Shown here: one piece after another, positions 1 to 5,860 of the stretch
How positions within the stretch are numbered: position 1 is the first letter of the stretch
How the letters are laid out: each line of letters starts with the position of its first letter
Assembly (NCBI GenBank): GCA_003354225.1
Contig: PIVH01000418.1
Coordinates: forward strand, 1 to 5,860
DNA length: 5,860 nucleotides
Origin: Globobulimina sp.
Lineage: Eukaryota; Foraminifera; Rotaliida
Direction of reading: 5' to 3'
Notes under the pieces: model-generated
Told to the model about the DNA's origin: nothing
Database searches by the model: none
The model's input: only the letters and a program-made list of their open reading frames with translations
Translations under genes and position numbers: made by a program

Positions 1-783
1 AACACCATTATCATTGGACAGATTTCCATTGTTTTGTTTACGTTCATCCACTTCATCGGCAACAATTGTATCGATATCATTGCCCTCCGCCGTCTCATAA
101 ACATAATACTCATAGCCATCATCAGTGCCATTATCACTTACGTAGGAGGACGAAGATGGTTTATCATGATTCCCTTCCGTATGATTGCTGTCTGATGCTG
201 GTATTGCTTTTGCTTTTGCTTTGGGCAAAGGTGGAGGTGGCGGAGGTGGTGATAATGGTGGTGGAGGAGGAGGGGGAGGCAATGACGGTGTTTGAGTTAA
301 TGTTATTGAAGTATTATAAAAATGTGGTATAAATTGAGGTGGTTGCTGTTGCAAGTATGGTGGTACCGGTTGTTGTATGTATGGTGCTTGAGAATGAGAT
401 TGAGAATTTTCATGCTTATGGTATATCATTTGTTGATTCATTTGCTGCATTGGTTGATGTATGAGTTGTTGCATTTGTTGGTGTATTTGGTGATTCATTT
501 GCTGAATTTGTTGCATTTGTTGTTGATATAATTGTGGCGGTTGTTGTGGATAAAATTTCGGTGGTGCTTGTGGTTGATTATAAGTATAGTATGGATAGGT
601 TTGTTGGTTAATTTGTGGATTTTGTGGTGTTTGACCTTTTGTATGTTGATTGCTTTCGTTTTGGGTATTTGATGCTGTTGGAATTGATCCAATGGACCAC
701 ATTGAGTTTTGTTTTGAATGTTGCGCGCTTGCCGTTGGACTATTATATCCTCGGGAAGAATATGAACGAGGTTGACGAGCCAT
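1..783 (-). CDS. Gln/Met/Pro-rich low-complexity protein, N-terminal part (runs off left edge)
   Basis: The minus strand is open for 261 codons from ATG at 783 to the window edge, with no stop. The start sits in a good eukaryotic context (ACCATGG). Visible layout: a Ser/Arg/Gln-rich N-terminus (1-60), a Tyr/Pro/Gln stretch (62-85), a Gln/Met/His-rich tract (about 84-121), a Pro/Gln stretch (134-156), two polyproline blocks of 8 and 7 residues (169-176, 179-185) separated by LS, a KAKAKA run (188-193), and an acidic Asp/Glu/Tyr-rich segment (about 210-248). I see no signal peptide, membrane segment or folded domain. The composition suggests a disordered scaffold; polyproline blocks of this kind can bind profilin, SH3 or WW domains, but that is inference. 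An in-frame ATG at 915 would add 44 residues. It is less likely because the extension lacks the Gln/Pro/Ser bias and 783 has the better context. The C-terminus and any catalytic domain are outside the window. I do not recognise the gene. Confidence 0.75.
   Translation of the reverse strand, partial: MARQPRSYSSRGYNSPTASAQHSKQNSMWSIGSIPTASNTQNESNQHTKGQTPQNPQINQQTYPYYTYNQPQAPPKFYPQQPPQLYQQQMQQIQQMNHQIHQQMQQLIHQPMQQMNQQMIYHKHENSQSHSQAPYIQQPVPPYLQQQPPQFIPHFYNTSITLTQTPSLPPPPPPPPLSPPPPPPPLPKAKAKAIPASDSNHTEGNHDKPSSSSYVSDNGTDDGYEYYVYETAEGNDIDTIVADEVDERKQNNGNLSNDNGV
168..280 (-). repeat. Polyproline-coding tract followed by a KAKAKA run
   Basis: On the plus strand this is a G-rich run of AGG, TGG and CGG triplets. 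On the coding strand it gives two proline blocks split by Leu-Ser, followed by three Lys-Ala dipeptides from an AAAGCA repeat. The codons within the proline blocks are mixed (CCT, CCC, CCA, CCG), which argues for selection on the peptide rather than recent slippage. The shape resembles FH1-type or WASP-type proline regions, but no FH2 or WH2 domain is visible in the window. Confidence 0.6.
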
Positions 784-945
784 GGTATTGTGCTCGAGAA
801 AAACTTTGGTGACAAAAAGCAAAAATGATTCCCTTCTTATTGGATATAATGTCACCGATGAGAGCTGCCACAAAGTGCATGCACAAACTGTCCATGATTT
901 ACAAAACAAAGTCATAACAATATCAAATATATTCTACTGACACGG
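784..945 (-). other. Spacer between two tandem minus-strand genes (3' UTR and 5' UTR)
   Basis: This 162-bp stretch lies between the TAA of the upstream glycosyltransferase gene (946-948) and the ATG of the low-complexity gene (783). It must hold the 3' UTR and polyadenylation site of the first and the promoter and 5' UTR of the second, unless the two share a transcript. I see no canonical AATAAA on the minus strand and no clear promoter motif. The frame of the downstream gene stays open up to a stop at 934-936, so an N-terminal extension is formally possible. Confidence 0.5.
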
Positions 946-2814
946 TTACACCCCAACATCAACAACAATATCAAAGGGCAATTTTGTGTATCTTTTGCAA
1001 TAATTATCCCAGCCATTTTGATATATTTGAATACCAAACAAAGAATAAAACATTTCCGGATGTAAGTCTAATGAGTGAATTTTATCCCATAAATCCGGTG
1101 GAAATAAAACATGTTTAAACTTAGTTTTTTTGTTTAAAGTTCCATATTGTTTCATTTCGAAGCAATATCTATTCAAAAATTGGTATTTTTTATGATACTG
1201 CGGCAAAAAAGACGGCCTTCCATATTCTATCCTTAATCGATCAAATTCCTTTTTTATTTTTCTATCGTTTGTATTCATATCATTCTCTTTCAAATGATTG
1301 AATCCATTCACTTCCAATTGCTTACTCCATAATATTGACTCACAAAACAAGGAAGAAGCCATTGTCCAAATATTGTCCAACCAACTCGACGACTTTGTAT
1401 GTACCACATATTTTGAATTCATTTGTAACATCATCGAGGAAAACGCGCCAACCACAACATCGTGTTCTAAATCAATACCAATATCATCATCAAACTCAAA
1501 TTTGTCATCATTATTTTCTTGAAAAACCCGAAAATTTGCATTGCCAATCGATGGTTTTGTATCCTCATCATTGACAATAAAATTCCATTTAAAATCCAAA
1601 TAATTGCCCAATACATGCATCTTTGTAGTATTTTCACAATGTTTCTGATACTGCATACATTGAATCAACTTCTCCACAAAATCAAAATCTTCCGACGTAA
1701 ATATGATTGTATCGATATGTTGATTTAGCACATGAATGGCTTGAATCACTAAAAATATCTCCTCTTTGCTCCAGCATTGCATTTCCCCATTCAGTCCCAA
1801 CTTATTTTTATGACATTTATCTGAAGCACGAATTGGAAACGATATCGATTTATATGGATCAAAATGATAATCAGATAATGATTTAATAAAAGCGTTTCTC
1901 ACCTTTTCCATGATAATTGTTCGAACGTTGGGCTTTAATCTAAACACAAACGCTTGTAACACTGCTTTAAATTCAACAAAATTACTAAATATATTCCCCT
2001 GTGAATGCATCCATTCATTAATAATTTTGTTTGTTGGCATCCATCCGCTCGATCTAGAAACGCTATAAATTATGCGTTCGGTGCACTCATTATCCGCATC
2101 TCCGAGAGTACAATGTGTGGGCACGCTGCCTGTCCAAATATCAGCTTTTGTTGCTTTTTCAAGTAAGTTATCTGGATCGCAGTTGGATGGCGGTAAGAAA
2201 TAACATTCCATTCCAATGTATGTTGAGCAATATTGTGCATGTTTGGACCATCCAAATACTCCGTTAATCAAAAATATGCGATTACTGACCATGGCACGAA
2301 AAAAGTATTTCAGAATACCACCATTGAATTGTGCACCAATTCCGGTTCCCGACATTTGGGATATATCAAATATTACAAATTTATGCTTTGGATCGTCGCA
2401 ATCGGAGACAAATTGAGTGTTGTATATGAATTTCAATAATCTTTCGCCAGCGTTGCTAATCCCACTGTTGTCAATGTGCAATGATTGTGAATAACGAATG
2501 GGACAAAATAATTGTTCATTCAAATGAATCCATGAGATGGGATGTGTGTTGTTGCTTACTTTAGTATAATATGATAATAACTCATCAAATTGTGTTTGGT
2601 TTGTTAATAGATTGTTAAGTTGTGTGTTATTGGATGGATTGGATGGATTGGATGGATTTGAAAAGGATTGGAGCTCTAGTTTGTGGTAGATTGCTTGGCT
2701 GGATATGGGTTGTTGTGGTAACCAATATAGTTTTATGAATTCAATGTCAAAAAAAAATGATGATGTTAGAAGGATGAGAATGATGAACAGTATGGATCTA
2801 TCTATTGCAAACAT
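946..2814 (-). CDS. GT23-like (alpha-1,6-fucosyltransferase-type) type II membrane glycosyltransferase
   Basis: This is a complete 622-residue frame without introns. The start is ATG at 2814; the frame extends nine codons further to a TTG, which is not a credible eukaryotic start. A hydrophobic segment at about residues 7-22 after a short positive N-terminus fits a signal anchor, with a lumenal stem carrying an NPS triplet repeat (53-61) and several N-glycosylation sequons. The catalytic region has three marks of the GT23 fold: a Gly-rich GTGIGAQFNGG at about 156-166, the core FPIRASDKC at 326-334 (matching the R-x-T/S-D-K of FUT8 and NodZ), and a C-terminal HTKSSSWL at about 472-479, placed like the TFSSQV motif of FUT8. 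Predicted role: transfer of a sugar, perhaps fucose from GDP-fucose, to a glycan in the Golgi. The donor and acceptor are inferred. No SH3 domain like that of animal FUT8 is visible, and overall similarity looks low, so a distant protist-specific branch is likely. The ends and frame are firm; the family call is moderate. Confidence 0.6.
   Translation of the reverse strand: MFAIDRSILFIILILLTSSFFFDIEFIKLYWLPQQPISSQAIYHKLELQSFSNPSNPSNPSNNTQLNNLLTNQTQFDELLSYYTKVSNNTHPISWIHLNEQLFCPIRYSQSLHIDNSGISNAGERLLKFIYNTQFVSDCDDPKHKFVIFDISQMSGTGIGAQFNGGILKYFFRAMVSNRIFLINGVFGWSKHAQYCSTYIGMECYFLPPSNCDPDNLLEKATKADIWTGSVPTHCTLGDADNECTERIIYSVSRSSGWMPTNKIINEWMHSQGNIFSNFVEFKAVLQAFVFRLKPNVRTIIMEKVRNAFIKSLSDYHFDPYKSISFPIRASDKCHKNKLGLNGEMQCWSKEEIFLVIQAIHVLNQHIDTIIFTSEDFDFVEKLIQCMQYQKHCENTTKMHVLGNYLDFKWNFIVNDEDTKPSIGNANFRVFQENNDDKFEFDDDIGIDLEHDVVVGAFSSMMLQMNSKYVVHTKSSSWLDNIWTMASSLFCESILWSKQLEVNGFNHLKENDMNTNDRKIKKEFDRLRIEYGRPSFLPQYHKKYQFLNRYCFEMKQYGTLNKKTKFKHVLFPPDLWDKIHSLDLHPEMFYSLFGIQIYQNGWDNYCKRYTKLPFDIVVDVGV
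2630..2658 (-). repeat. 9-bp tandem repeat, three copies, coding for NPS triplets
   Basis: The plus-strand unit TTGGATGGA is present in three exact copies. On the coding strand it gives Asn-Pro-Ser three times in the stem region of the glycosyltransferase. The copies are identical at the DNA level, which points to recent slippage. Pro at the middle position blocks N-glycosylation of these triplets, so the repeat more likely sets stem length than carries N-glycans. Confidence 0.85.
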
Positions 2815-2947
2815 GCATTTTTGGGAATTATAAAAGAACAAATTGTTTTAGCATTGTAGATACCTTAGTCCTCCTGATGGACACTTATACTTTGAGCGAT
2901 TAGAATTACGAATTGGTCGTTCTATTAAAGTGGACCTCAGATGTGTT

Positions 2948-2999
2948 GTGAGTGTGCGTGACATTGTGCTGTTTATCTTGTTTTTTTCTTAACTAACAG
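2948..2999 (+). other. Intron-like segment (strong GT-AG signals) in the divergent spacer
   Basis: The segment begins GTGAGT, has a T-rich run, and ends in CTTAACTAACAG, which combines a CTAAC branch-point match with a CAG acceptor. Its 52-bp length is close to the 58 and 63 bp of the introns in the bromodomain gene, and its signals are more canonical than theirs. Removing it joins an open frame from 2852 to 2947 in phase 0 with a frame that stops at TAG 3063-3065. No start codon is seen in that frame. It could belong to a small unrecognised gene, a noncoding or UTR transcript, or a gene relic. Confidence 0.35.
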
Positions 3000-3019
3000 G
3001 GTAGCACTAAAGTTATGTC

Positions 3020-3048
3020 TGCAATGTGTGACTGTGCAATGTTGACTG
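3020..3048. repeat. Near-perfect tandem repeat, units of 15 and 14 bp
   Basis: TGCAATGTGTGACTG (3020-3034) is followed directly by TGCAATGTTGACTG (3035-3048). The copies differ by one deleted base. It lies just after the intron-like segment and just before the hairpin. The change in unit length by one base argues against it being maintained as coding sequence. Confidence 0.8.
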
Positions 3049-3067
3049 TGTTGCCTGATGACTAGTT

Positions 3068-3103
3068 GGGATAATAAGTGTTTTAACACTCACCGATTAT
3101 CCT
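3068..3103. repeat. Inverted repeat able to form a two-part hairpin
   Basis: GGATAAT (3069-3075) pairs with ATTATCC (3096-3102), extendable by one G-U pair at 3068/3103. Inside it, AGTG (3077-3080) pairs with CACT (3087-3090), leaving a TTTTAA loop and an asymmetric bulge CACCG. It is an RNA-type or cruciform structure, not a typical bacterial terminator, since no T-run follows. Function unknown. Confidence 0.5.
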
Positions 3104-3403
3104 TGCACCTTTTAGTTATGAATAATTCAAAACAATTAATACATTACATCCAGAACCAGAATATCATCCGATCAAAATGGTTTCTTATACAATAGTTAAT
3201 AGTTTAAATGCAAAACAAATAATTAGTATTTTGGAGGCGGGTGTTGTATTGGCAATAAATTAAATCTTTTTTTGAATGTTATTCTTTGTTTTGAATACTT
3301 ATCAAATGGATTAAAACGTGCTGAGTGCCCTGATCTAGTTGCTTTGCCGTCAGGTGATTTATTCTTTGCATTTGTTTTTATTTTTGTCTCTGTTATTAAA
3401 TCA

Positions 3404-3535
3404 ATTGACGTATGGAATGCAATAATTAACTTTTAGTGTATAAACACGATCTCCATTTTCATTCAAATAATATTTTAGCATCCAATGAGAACTCATGGTT
3501 GATTGATGTTACGTACGTTTGTCTTTATTGACGTA
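3404..3535. promoter_or_regulatory. Pair of ATTGACGTA motifs upstream of the bromodomain gene
   Basis: The same 9-bp word occurs at 3404-3412 and 3527-3535 in the same orientation, about 330 and 210 bp before the ATG at 3743. It contains TGACGT, the half-site type bound by CREB/ATF-like bZIP factors in other eukaryotes. A palindromic ACGTACGT-like stretch lies between them near 3511-3518. The resemblance to a bZIP site is established for other lineages only; regulation here is inference. Confidence 0.25.
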
Positions 3536-3667
3536 AAAAAATTACACAAATTGAGCTGATTTGAGCACTGTATATTCTCAGATAAAACTTGAGTAAATTT
3601 TCTTTTCTTTTCACATCTTTTTCGCAATTTTTCATGTCTTCTTGACTTTTTGTGTTTTGTCCATAAA

Positions 3668-3701
3668 CATCAAGATCACACACAAACCCATCAAGATCAC
3701 A
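3668..3701. repeat. Two 13-bp direct repeats 42-75 bp before the bromodomain gene start
   Basis: CATCAAGATCACA occurs exactly at 3668-3680 and 3689-3701, with starts 21 bp apart, which is two turns of B-DNA. Both lie between a pyrimidine-rich stretch and the ATG at 3743, so in the proximal promoter or the 5' UTR. The spacing puts both copies on the same face of the helix, which suits paired binding of a factor. A chance duplication is also possible. Confidence 0.6.
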
Positions 3702-3742
3702 TTTCATTCCGTAAATAGTAAATCAAACCGACTCGATCTCCA

Positions 3743-5860
3743 ATGTCTGCGCAACCAAGAAAGGAACCTAAACACGTTCCACACATCAACATTACAGAAA
3801 TCCACAATCACAAGAAAATAGCCTCTGCTCTCCACGCCTTCAACTCCATAGTTTTAGACGAGAAATTACGATGGTATTCAGAAGAACTGTCGCGAGGCTA
3901 TTTTAGCACTCCCGCTGAATATGCCAGCTATATGAAAATTGTCCACAACAAACCCATGGATTTTACCACCATCAAGGTCCCTTTCTTATTTTTTTTATCC
4001 TTACACCCAAACTTGAGCAAAACAAATAAAACAGAAAAAAATCTACAAGCATCGCTACAATGACAGTAACACTTTATTCTCTGACATGGAATTAGTATTT
4101 AAAAATGCAATGGCATTCAATACCAAAGGCGATACGTGGTACGATGAAGCGCACCGATTACATAAACTCGTCTTATTATTGAAAAATAAGAAAGTAATCA
4201 AGCTCGACAAAACCCCCTGGTTTTACAACGACCCACACGGTCGGCTATGCCCGCAATGTAATAATATTTTATTACCCAGCAAAACCATCCAACCTCGCCG
4301 TTGTGGCGATTGCTCGGCAAATATCCGCGGCGAACGCATGGATTGTTTCATCTGCCATAACCACACTGATTCGACGCATGCGTTTTGTAGCAAATGTGTC
4401 AAAAAATGGTGCACCATTTGCGAGCATTGGCACGTTGGCAATAAATGTAAGAAAGCACATACAAAAAAGAACAAAAAAACAAATACAAATAACAAAAACA
4501 GAAAAGCAAACAACCACAGTAACAACGGCCATGCTCCCGAATGGGGAGTGACCAAAATCAGCCTGCAAGTCCCGGCAAAGCCGCATGGCATTGCTGCGGT
4601 GGATAAGTTTGAGCGAATTATCATGAAAAAGAATGATACGTTAAAAGCCCGAATAGAAACTATTATTAAACAGATCAAATCGCATGATATCGAATCTCAT
4701 TTTTTCAAGGAAGTGCAAATTGACGGCTATTCTGCGACGGTGACCAATCCCATCCATTTTGGCGAGATTTTACAGCGGATGAATGGCAATAAATATGCTA
4801 CCATGGGACATATATTGCGCGATATTAAGTTATTATGGAGCAATTGCTATAAATTTAATGGTAATCCCGATCCTAATAAAGGTCCTACGTTATTTAGTAA
4901 TTTTGCCTATGATTTGCAATGGGCGATGCAGGAATATATTAAGCAATTTGAACATAATTTGATTAAACAAGGCTGGATTGATGCCAATGTGTCAAAATCC
5001 ACGGCGGCGAAGGAGGAAAAACACAGAAAAAAACATAAACATTCGAAGAAATCCAAACATAGAAAAAAGTTTAGTTATTTTGTCTTATTTGTTCTGACTC
5101 ATTGAGTAGTTTTTTTTTCCATTTTTTTTAGTGATGATAATAACCGCATTGCTCCACTTAATAAAATAAATAAATTTGAGAATAAAAGTAAAAGTAAAAC
5201 GAAAAAAAAAAATAAAAAAAGTGTTTTAATTCCTAAAAAAAGACGTAACAATGCTTCCATGCTACCCACTAAAAAGAAGAAGCAACTTAAACATAATGAG
5301 AGTGCAACCACAGATACAAAAAGCACCAAAAAACACATAAAATCCAATAAAAACATCATAAACAACAAACCTGAGCATACTGCGGTTATTGCACCAAACG
5401 CTTCCACAACATTTAATAATAACGCTTCAAATGTAATAAATGTAATAAATAATAAAAATAATAAAAAAATAATAAACGACGATGACAGCGATTCTTCCGT
5501 CTTCAGCATCAATAATGACTTAGTCAGTTATGCTAAAGCCGTCGATGTTGCAGTCTTATTGGAAAAAAACAAACAATTTTTTGAAATGCCCTCGACCGAC
5601 ACCACGCAATCCACAATCAGTGACAATTCCAAATCGAAAAAGAAACGGAACCGTGCATCCAATGATTATTTCTCCTCCAACAGCGACGATCAGATGGATA
5701 ATTTTGACATGAATCATTCGAGAAAAAAGGCAAAATTATCCGCATCGCCAGCCATTGATATTGTGTCTGTGTCCTCCACGGAGAAGAATAACAATATAGT
5801 CATTCCTGCAAAAGTAATGAATATAAATAACCAAATTATACCACAAAAACGACCCTCGCA
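3743..5860 (+). CDS. Tandem-bromodomain protein with central zinc module (three exons, runs off right edge)
   Basis: Exons 3743-3976, 4035-5068 and 5132-5860 give 665 residues before the window ends. An in-frame TAA at 3719-3721 supports ATG 3743 as start. Bromodomain 1 spans about residues 27-128, with Y63, PMDF (71-74) and the acetyl-lysine-binding Asn at N107 in NAMAFN. A Cys/His module spans 150-216: CPQC, CGDC, CFIC, CSKC, CTIC pairs plus a C204 and C216, with several His between, fitting three or so zinc sites of zinc-ribbon and PHD/RING-like spacing. Bromodomain 2 spans about 267-385, with Y310, NPIHF (316-320) in place of NPMDF, and NCYKFN with N353. Then come a Lys/His-rich run (405-422) and a Lys/Asn/Ser-rich tail with basic clusters at 458-461, 470-473, 590-597 and 620-624 and an acidic DDDSDSS at 539-545. 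It should read acetylated histones in the nucleus, perhaps as a scaffold of a chromatin complex. No acetyltransferase or ATPase domain is visible. The zinc class and partners are not certain. Confidence 0.88.
3977..4034 (+). other. Intron 1 of the bromodomain gene, phase 0
   Basis: The donor is AAG/GTCCCT and the acceptor AAACAG/AA, length 58 bp. The segment is needed because the frame from 3743 otherwise stops at 4061-4063, in the middle of bromodomain 1. A second in-frame acceptor, CTACAAG, ends at 4049. I prefer 4034 because it is a CAG acceptor and the resulting ZA loop (KKIYK kept) has a length close to that of Gcn5/PCAF bromodomains. The AG at 4015-4016 is excluded since it leads straight to a TAA. 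The CTTAC near 3999 could serve as branch point. Confidence 0.85.
5069..5131 (+). other. Intron 2 of the bromodomain gene, phase 2
   Basis: The donor is GTTTAG and the acceptor a long T-run ending TTTTTTTTAG, length 63 bp. CTGAC near 5093-5097 is a good branch-point match. Splicing joins AA of exon 2 to T of exon 3 to make Asn 423 and opens a frame of 242 codons to the window edge. Donors at 5074, 5082 and 5091 all lead to early stops with this acceptor. Both sides of the junction share the same Lys-rich composition, which supports the join. Confidence 0.82.
5430..5475 (+). repeat. AAT-rich coding repeat (9-bp unit twice, then AAT/AAA run)
   Basis: AATGTAATA is repeated exactly at 5430-5438 and 5439-5447, giving Asn-Val-Ile twice, followed by an AAT/AAA/ATA run coding for Asn, Lys and Ile. 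It lies in the disordered tail of the bromodomain protein and looks like slippage-prone low-complexity sequence, typical of AT-rich protist genomes. Confidence 0.7.

Larger units (their letters stand above)
2815..3742. other. Divergent intergenic region between glycosyltransferase and bromodomain genes
   Basis: This 928-bp stretch has no convincing gene. It separates two starts that point away from each other, so it should hold both promoters and 5' UTRs. It contains an intron-like segment (2948-2999), a near-perfect tandem repeat (3020-3048), a hairpin (3068-3103), two ATTGACGTA motifs (3404-3412, 3527-3535), a pyrimidine-rich stretch (about 3598-3660) and two 13-bp direct repeats (3668-3701). 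Two patches, about 2860-2945 and 3315-3360, look less AT-rich than their surroundings and are open in one plus-strand frame, so they could be gene relics or unrecognised exons. I found no tRNA, rRNA or snRNA signature. Confidence 0.6.

Noticed and set aside
66-332. 88-residue plus-strand frame, Val/Leu/Glu-rich
   Set aside because: It is the antisense shadow of the low-complexity gene; its Glu/Val-rich part is the reverse of the polyproline codons.
495-815. 106-residue minus-strand frame
   Set aside because: It is another frame of the low-complexity gene, begins at a TTG rather than ATG, and lacks that gene's compositional pattern.
2815-2841. Nine-codon N-terminal extension of the glycosyltransferase to a TTG
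   Set aside because: TTG is not a usual eukaryotic start, and the ATG at 2814 directly precedes a proper signal anchor.
3069-3102. Hairpin as a transcription terminator
   Set aside because: No T-run follows it and the context is eukaryotic, where this terminator type is not expected for protein genes.
3177-3263. 28-codon plus-strand ORF with a good start context (CAAAATGG)
   Set aside because: It is short, has no recognisable features, and such ORFs are expected by chance in AT-rich spacers.
3593-3673. Possible 5' UTR intron (GTAAAT ... ATCAAG) before the bromodomain gene
   Set aside because: The donor and a pyrimidine-rich run are present, but the acceptor is weak and no reading frame tests it.
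3525-3707. 60-residue minus-strand frame (starts MKCDLDGFVCDLD)
   Set aside because: Its most protein-like part is simply the translation of the two 13-bp direct repeats. It starts 36 bp from the bromodomain gene start on the opposite strand and shows no domain.
3743-4063. Bromodomain half as a separate 106-residue gene
   Set aside because: The frame breaks in the middle of the bromodomain fold at a GT-AG intron, and the continuation at 4035 restores the domain in frame.
4223-4678. 151-residue and 104-residue minus-strand hydrophobic frames
   Set aside because: They are antisense shadows of the zinc module and Lys/Asn-rich linker; Lys codons read backwards as Phe and Leu give a false membrane-like profile.
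5099-5512. 137-residue minus-strand frame rich in Phe and Leu
   Set aside because: It is the antisense of the Lys/Asn-rich exon 3 and crosses the intron 2 acceptor; the apparent membrane segments come from reversed AAA and AAT codons.

Overview
The window reads as nuclear DNA of a unicellular eukaryote. Three things point that way: a gene that only reads through once two short GT-AG introns (58 and 63 bp) are removed, proteins rich in Asn, Gln and Lys, and AT-rich spacers without ribosome binding sites or operons. The standard genetic code fits all three genes. A protist is the simplest reading (for example a rhizarian, heterolobosean or amoebozoan), but I cannot place it further from sequence alone.

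Layout. (1) Positions 1-783, minus strand: an uninterrupted frame that runs off the left edge. It encodes the first 261 residues of a Gln/Met/Pro-rich, probably disordered protein with two polyproline blocks and an acidic C-terminal part. (2) Positions 946-2814, minus strand: a complete, intronless 622-residue type II membrane protein with the hallmarks of a GT23-like (alpha-1,6-fucosyltransferase-type) glycosyltransferase of the secretory pathway. (3) Positions 2815-3742: a 928-bp divergent intergenic region. It holds an intron-like segment, a short tandem repeat, a hairpin and a pair of 13-bp direct repeats close to the next start codon. (4) Positions 3743-5860, plus strand: a three-exon gene that runs off the right edge. 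It encodes a nuclear acetyl-lysine reader with the order bromodomain, Cys/His zinc module, bromodomain, Lys-rich linker, and a long Lys/Asn/Ser-rich tail with several basic clusters.

The genes do not form an obvious pathway. The two minus-strand genes lie head to tail with 162 bp between them, and the glycosyltransferase and bromodomain genes diverge from the 928-bp region. The most interesting parts are the bromodomain-zinc-bromodomain architecture, the two in-frame splice acceptors inside its first ZA loop, and the unexplained intron-like segment in the divergent spacer. I see no mobile element, CRISPR array, rRNA or tRNA.
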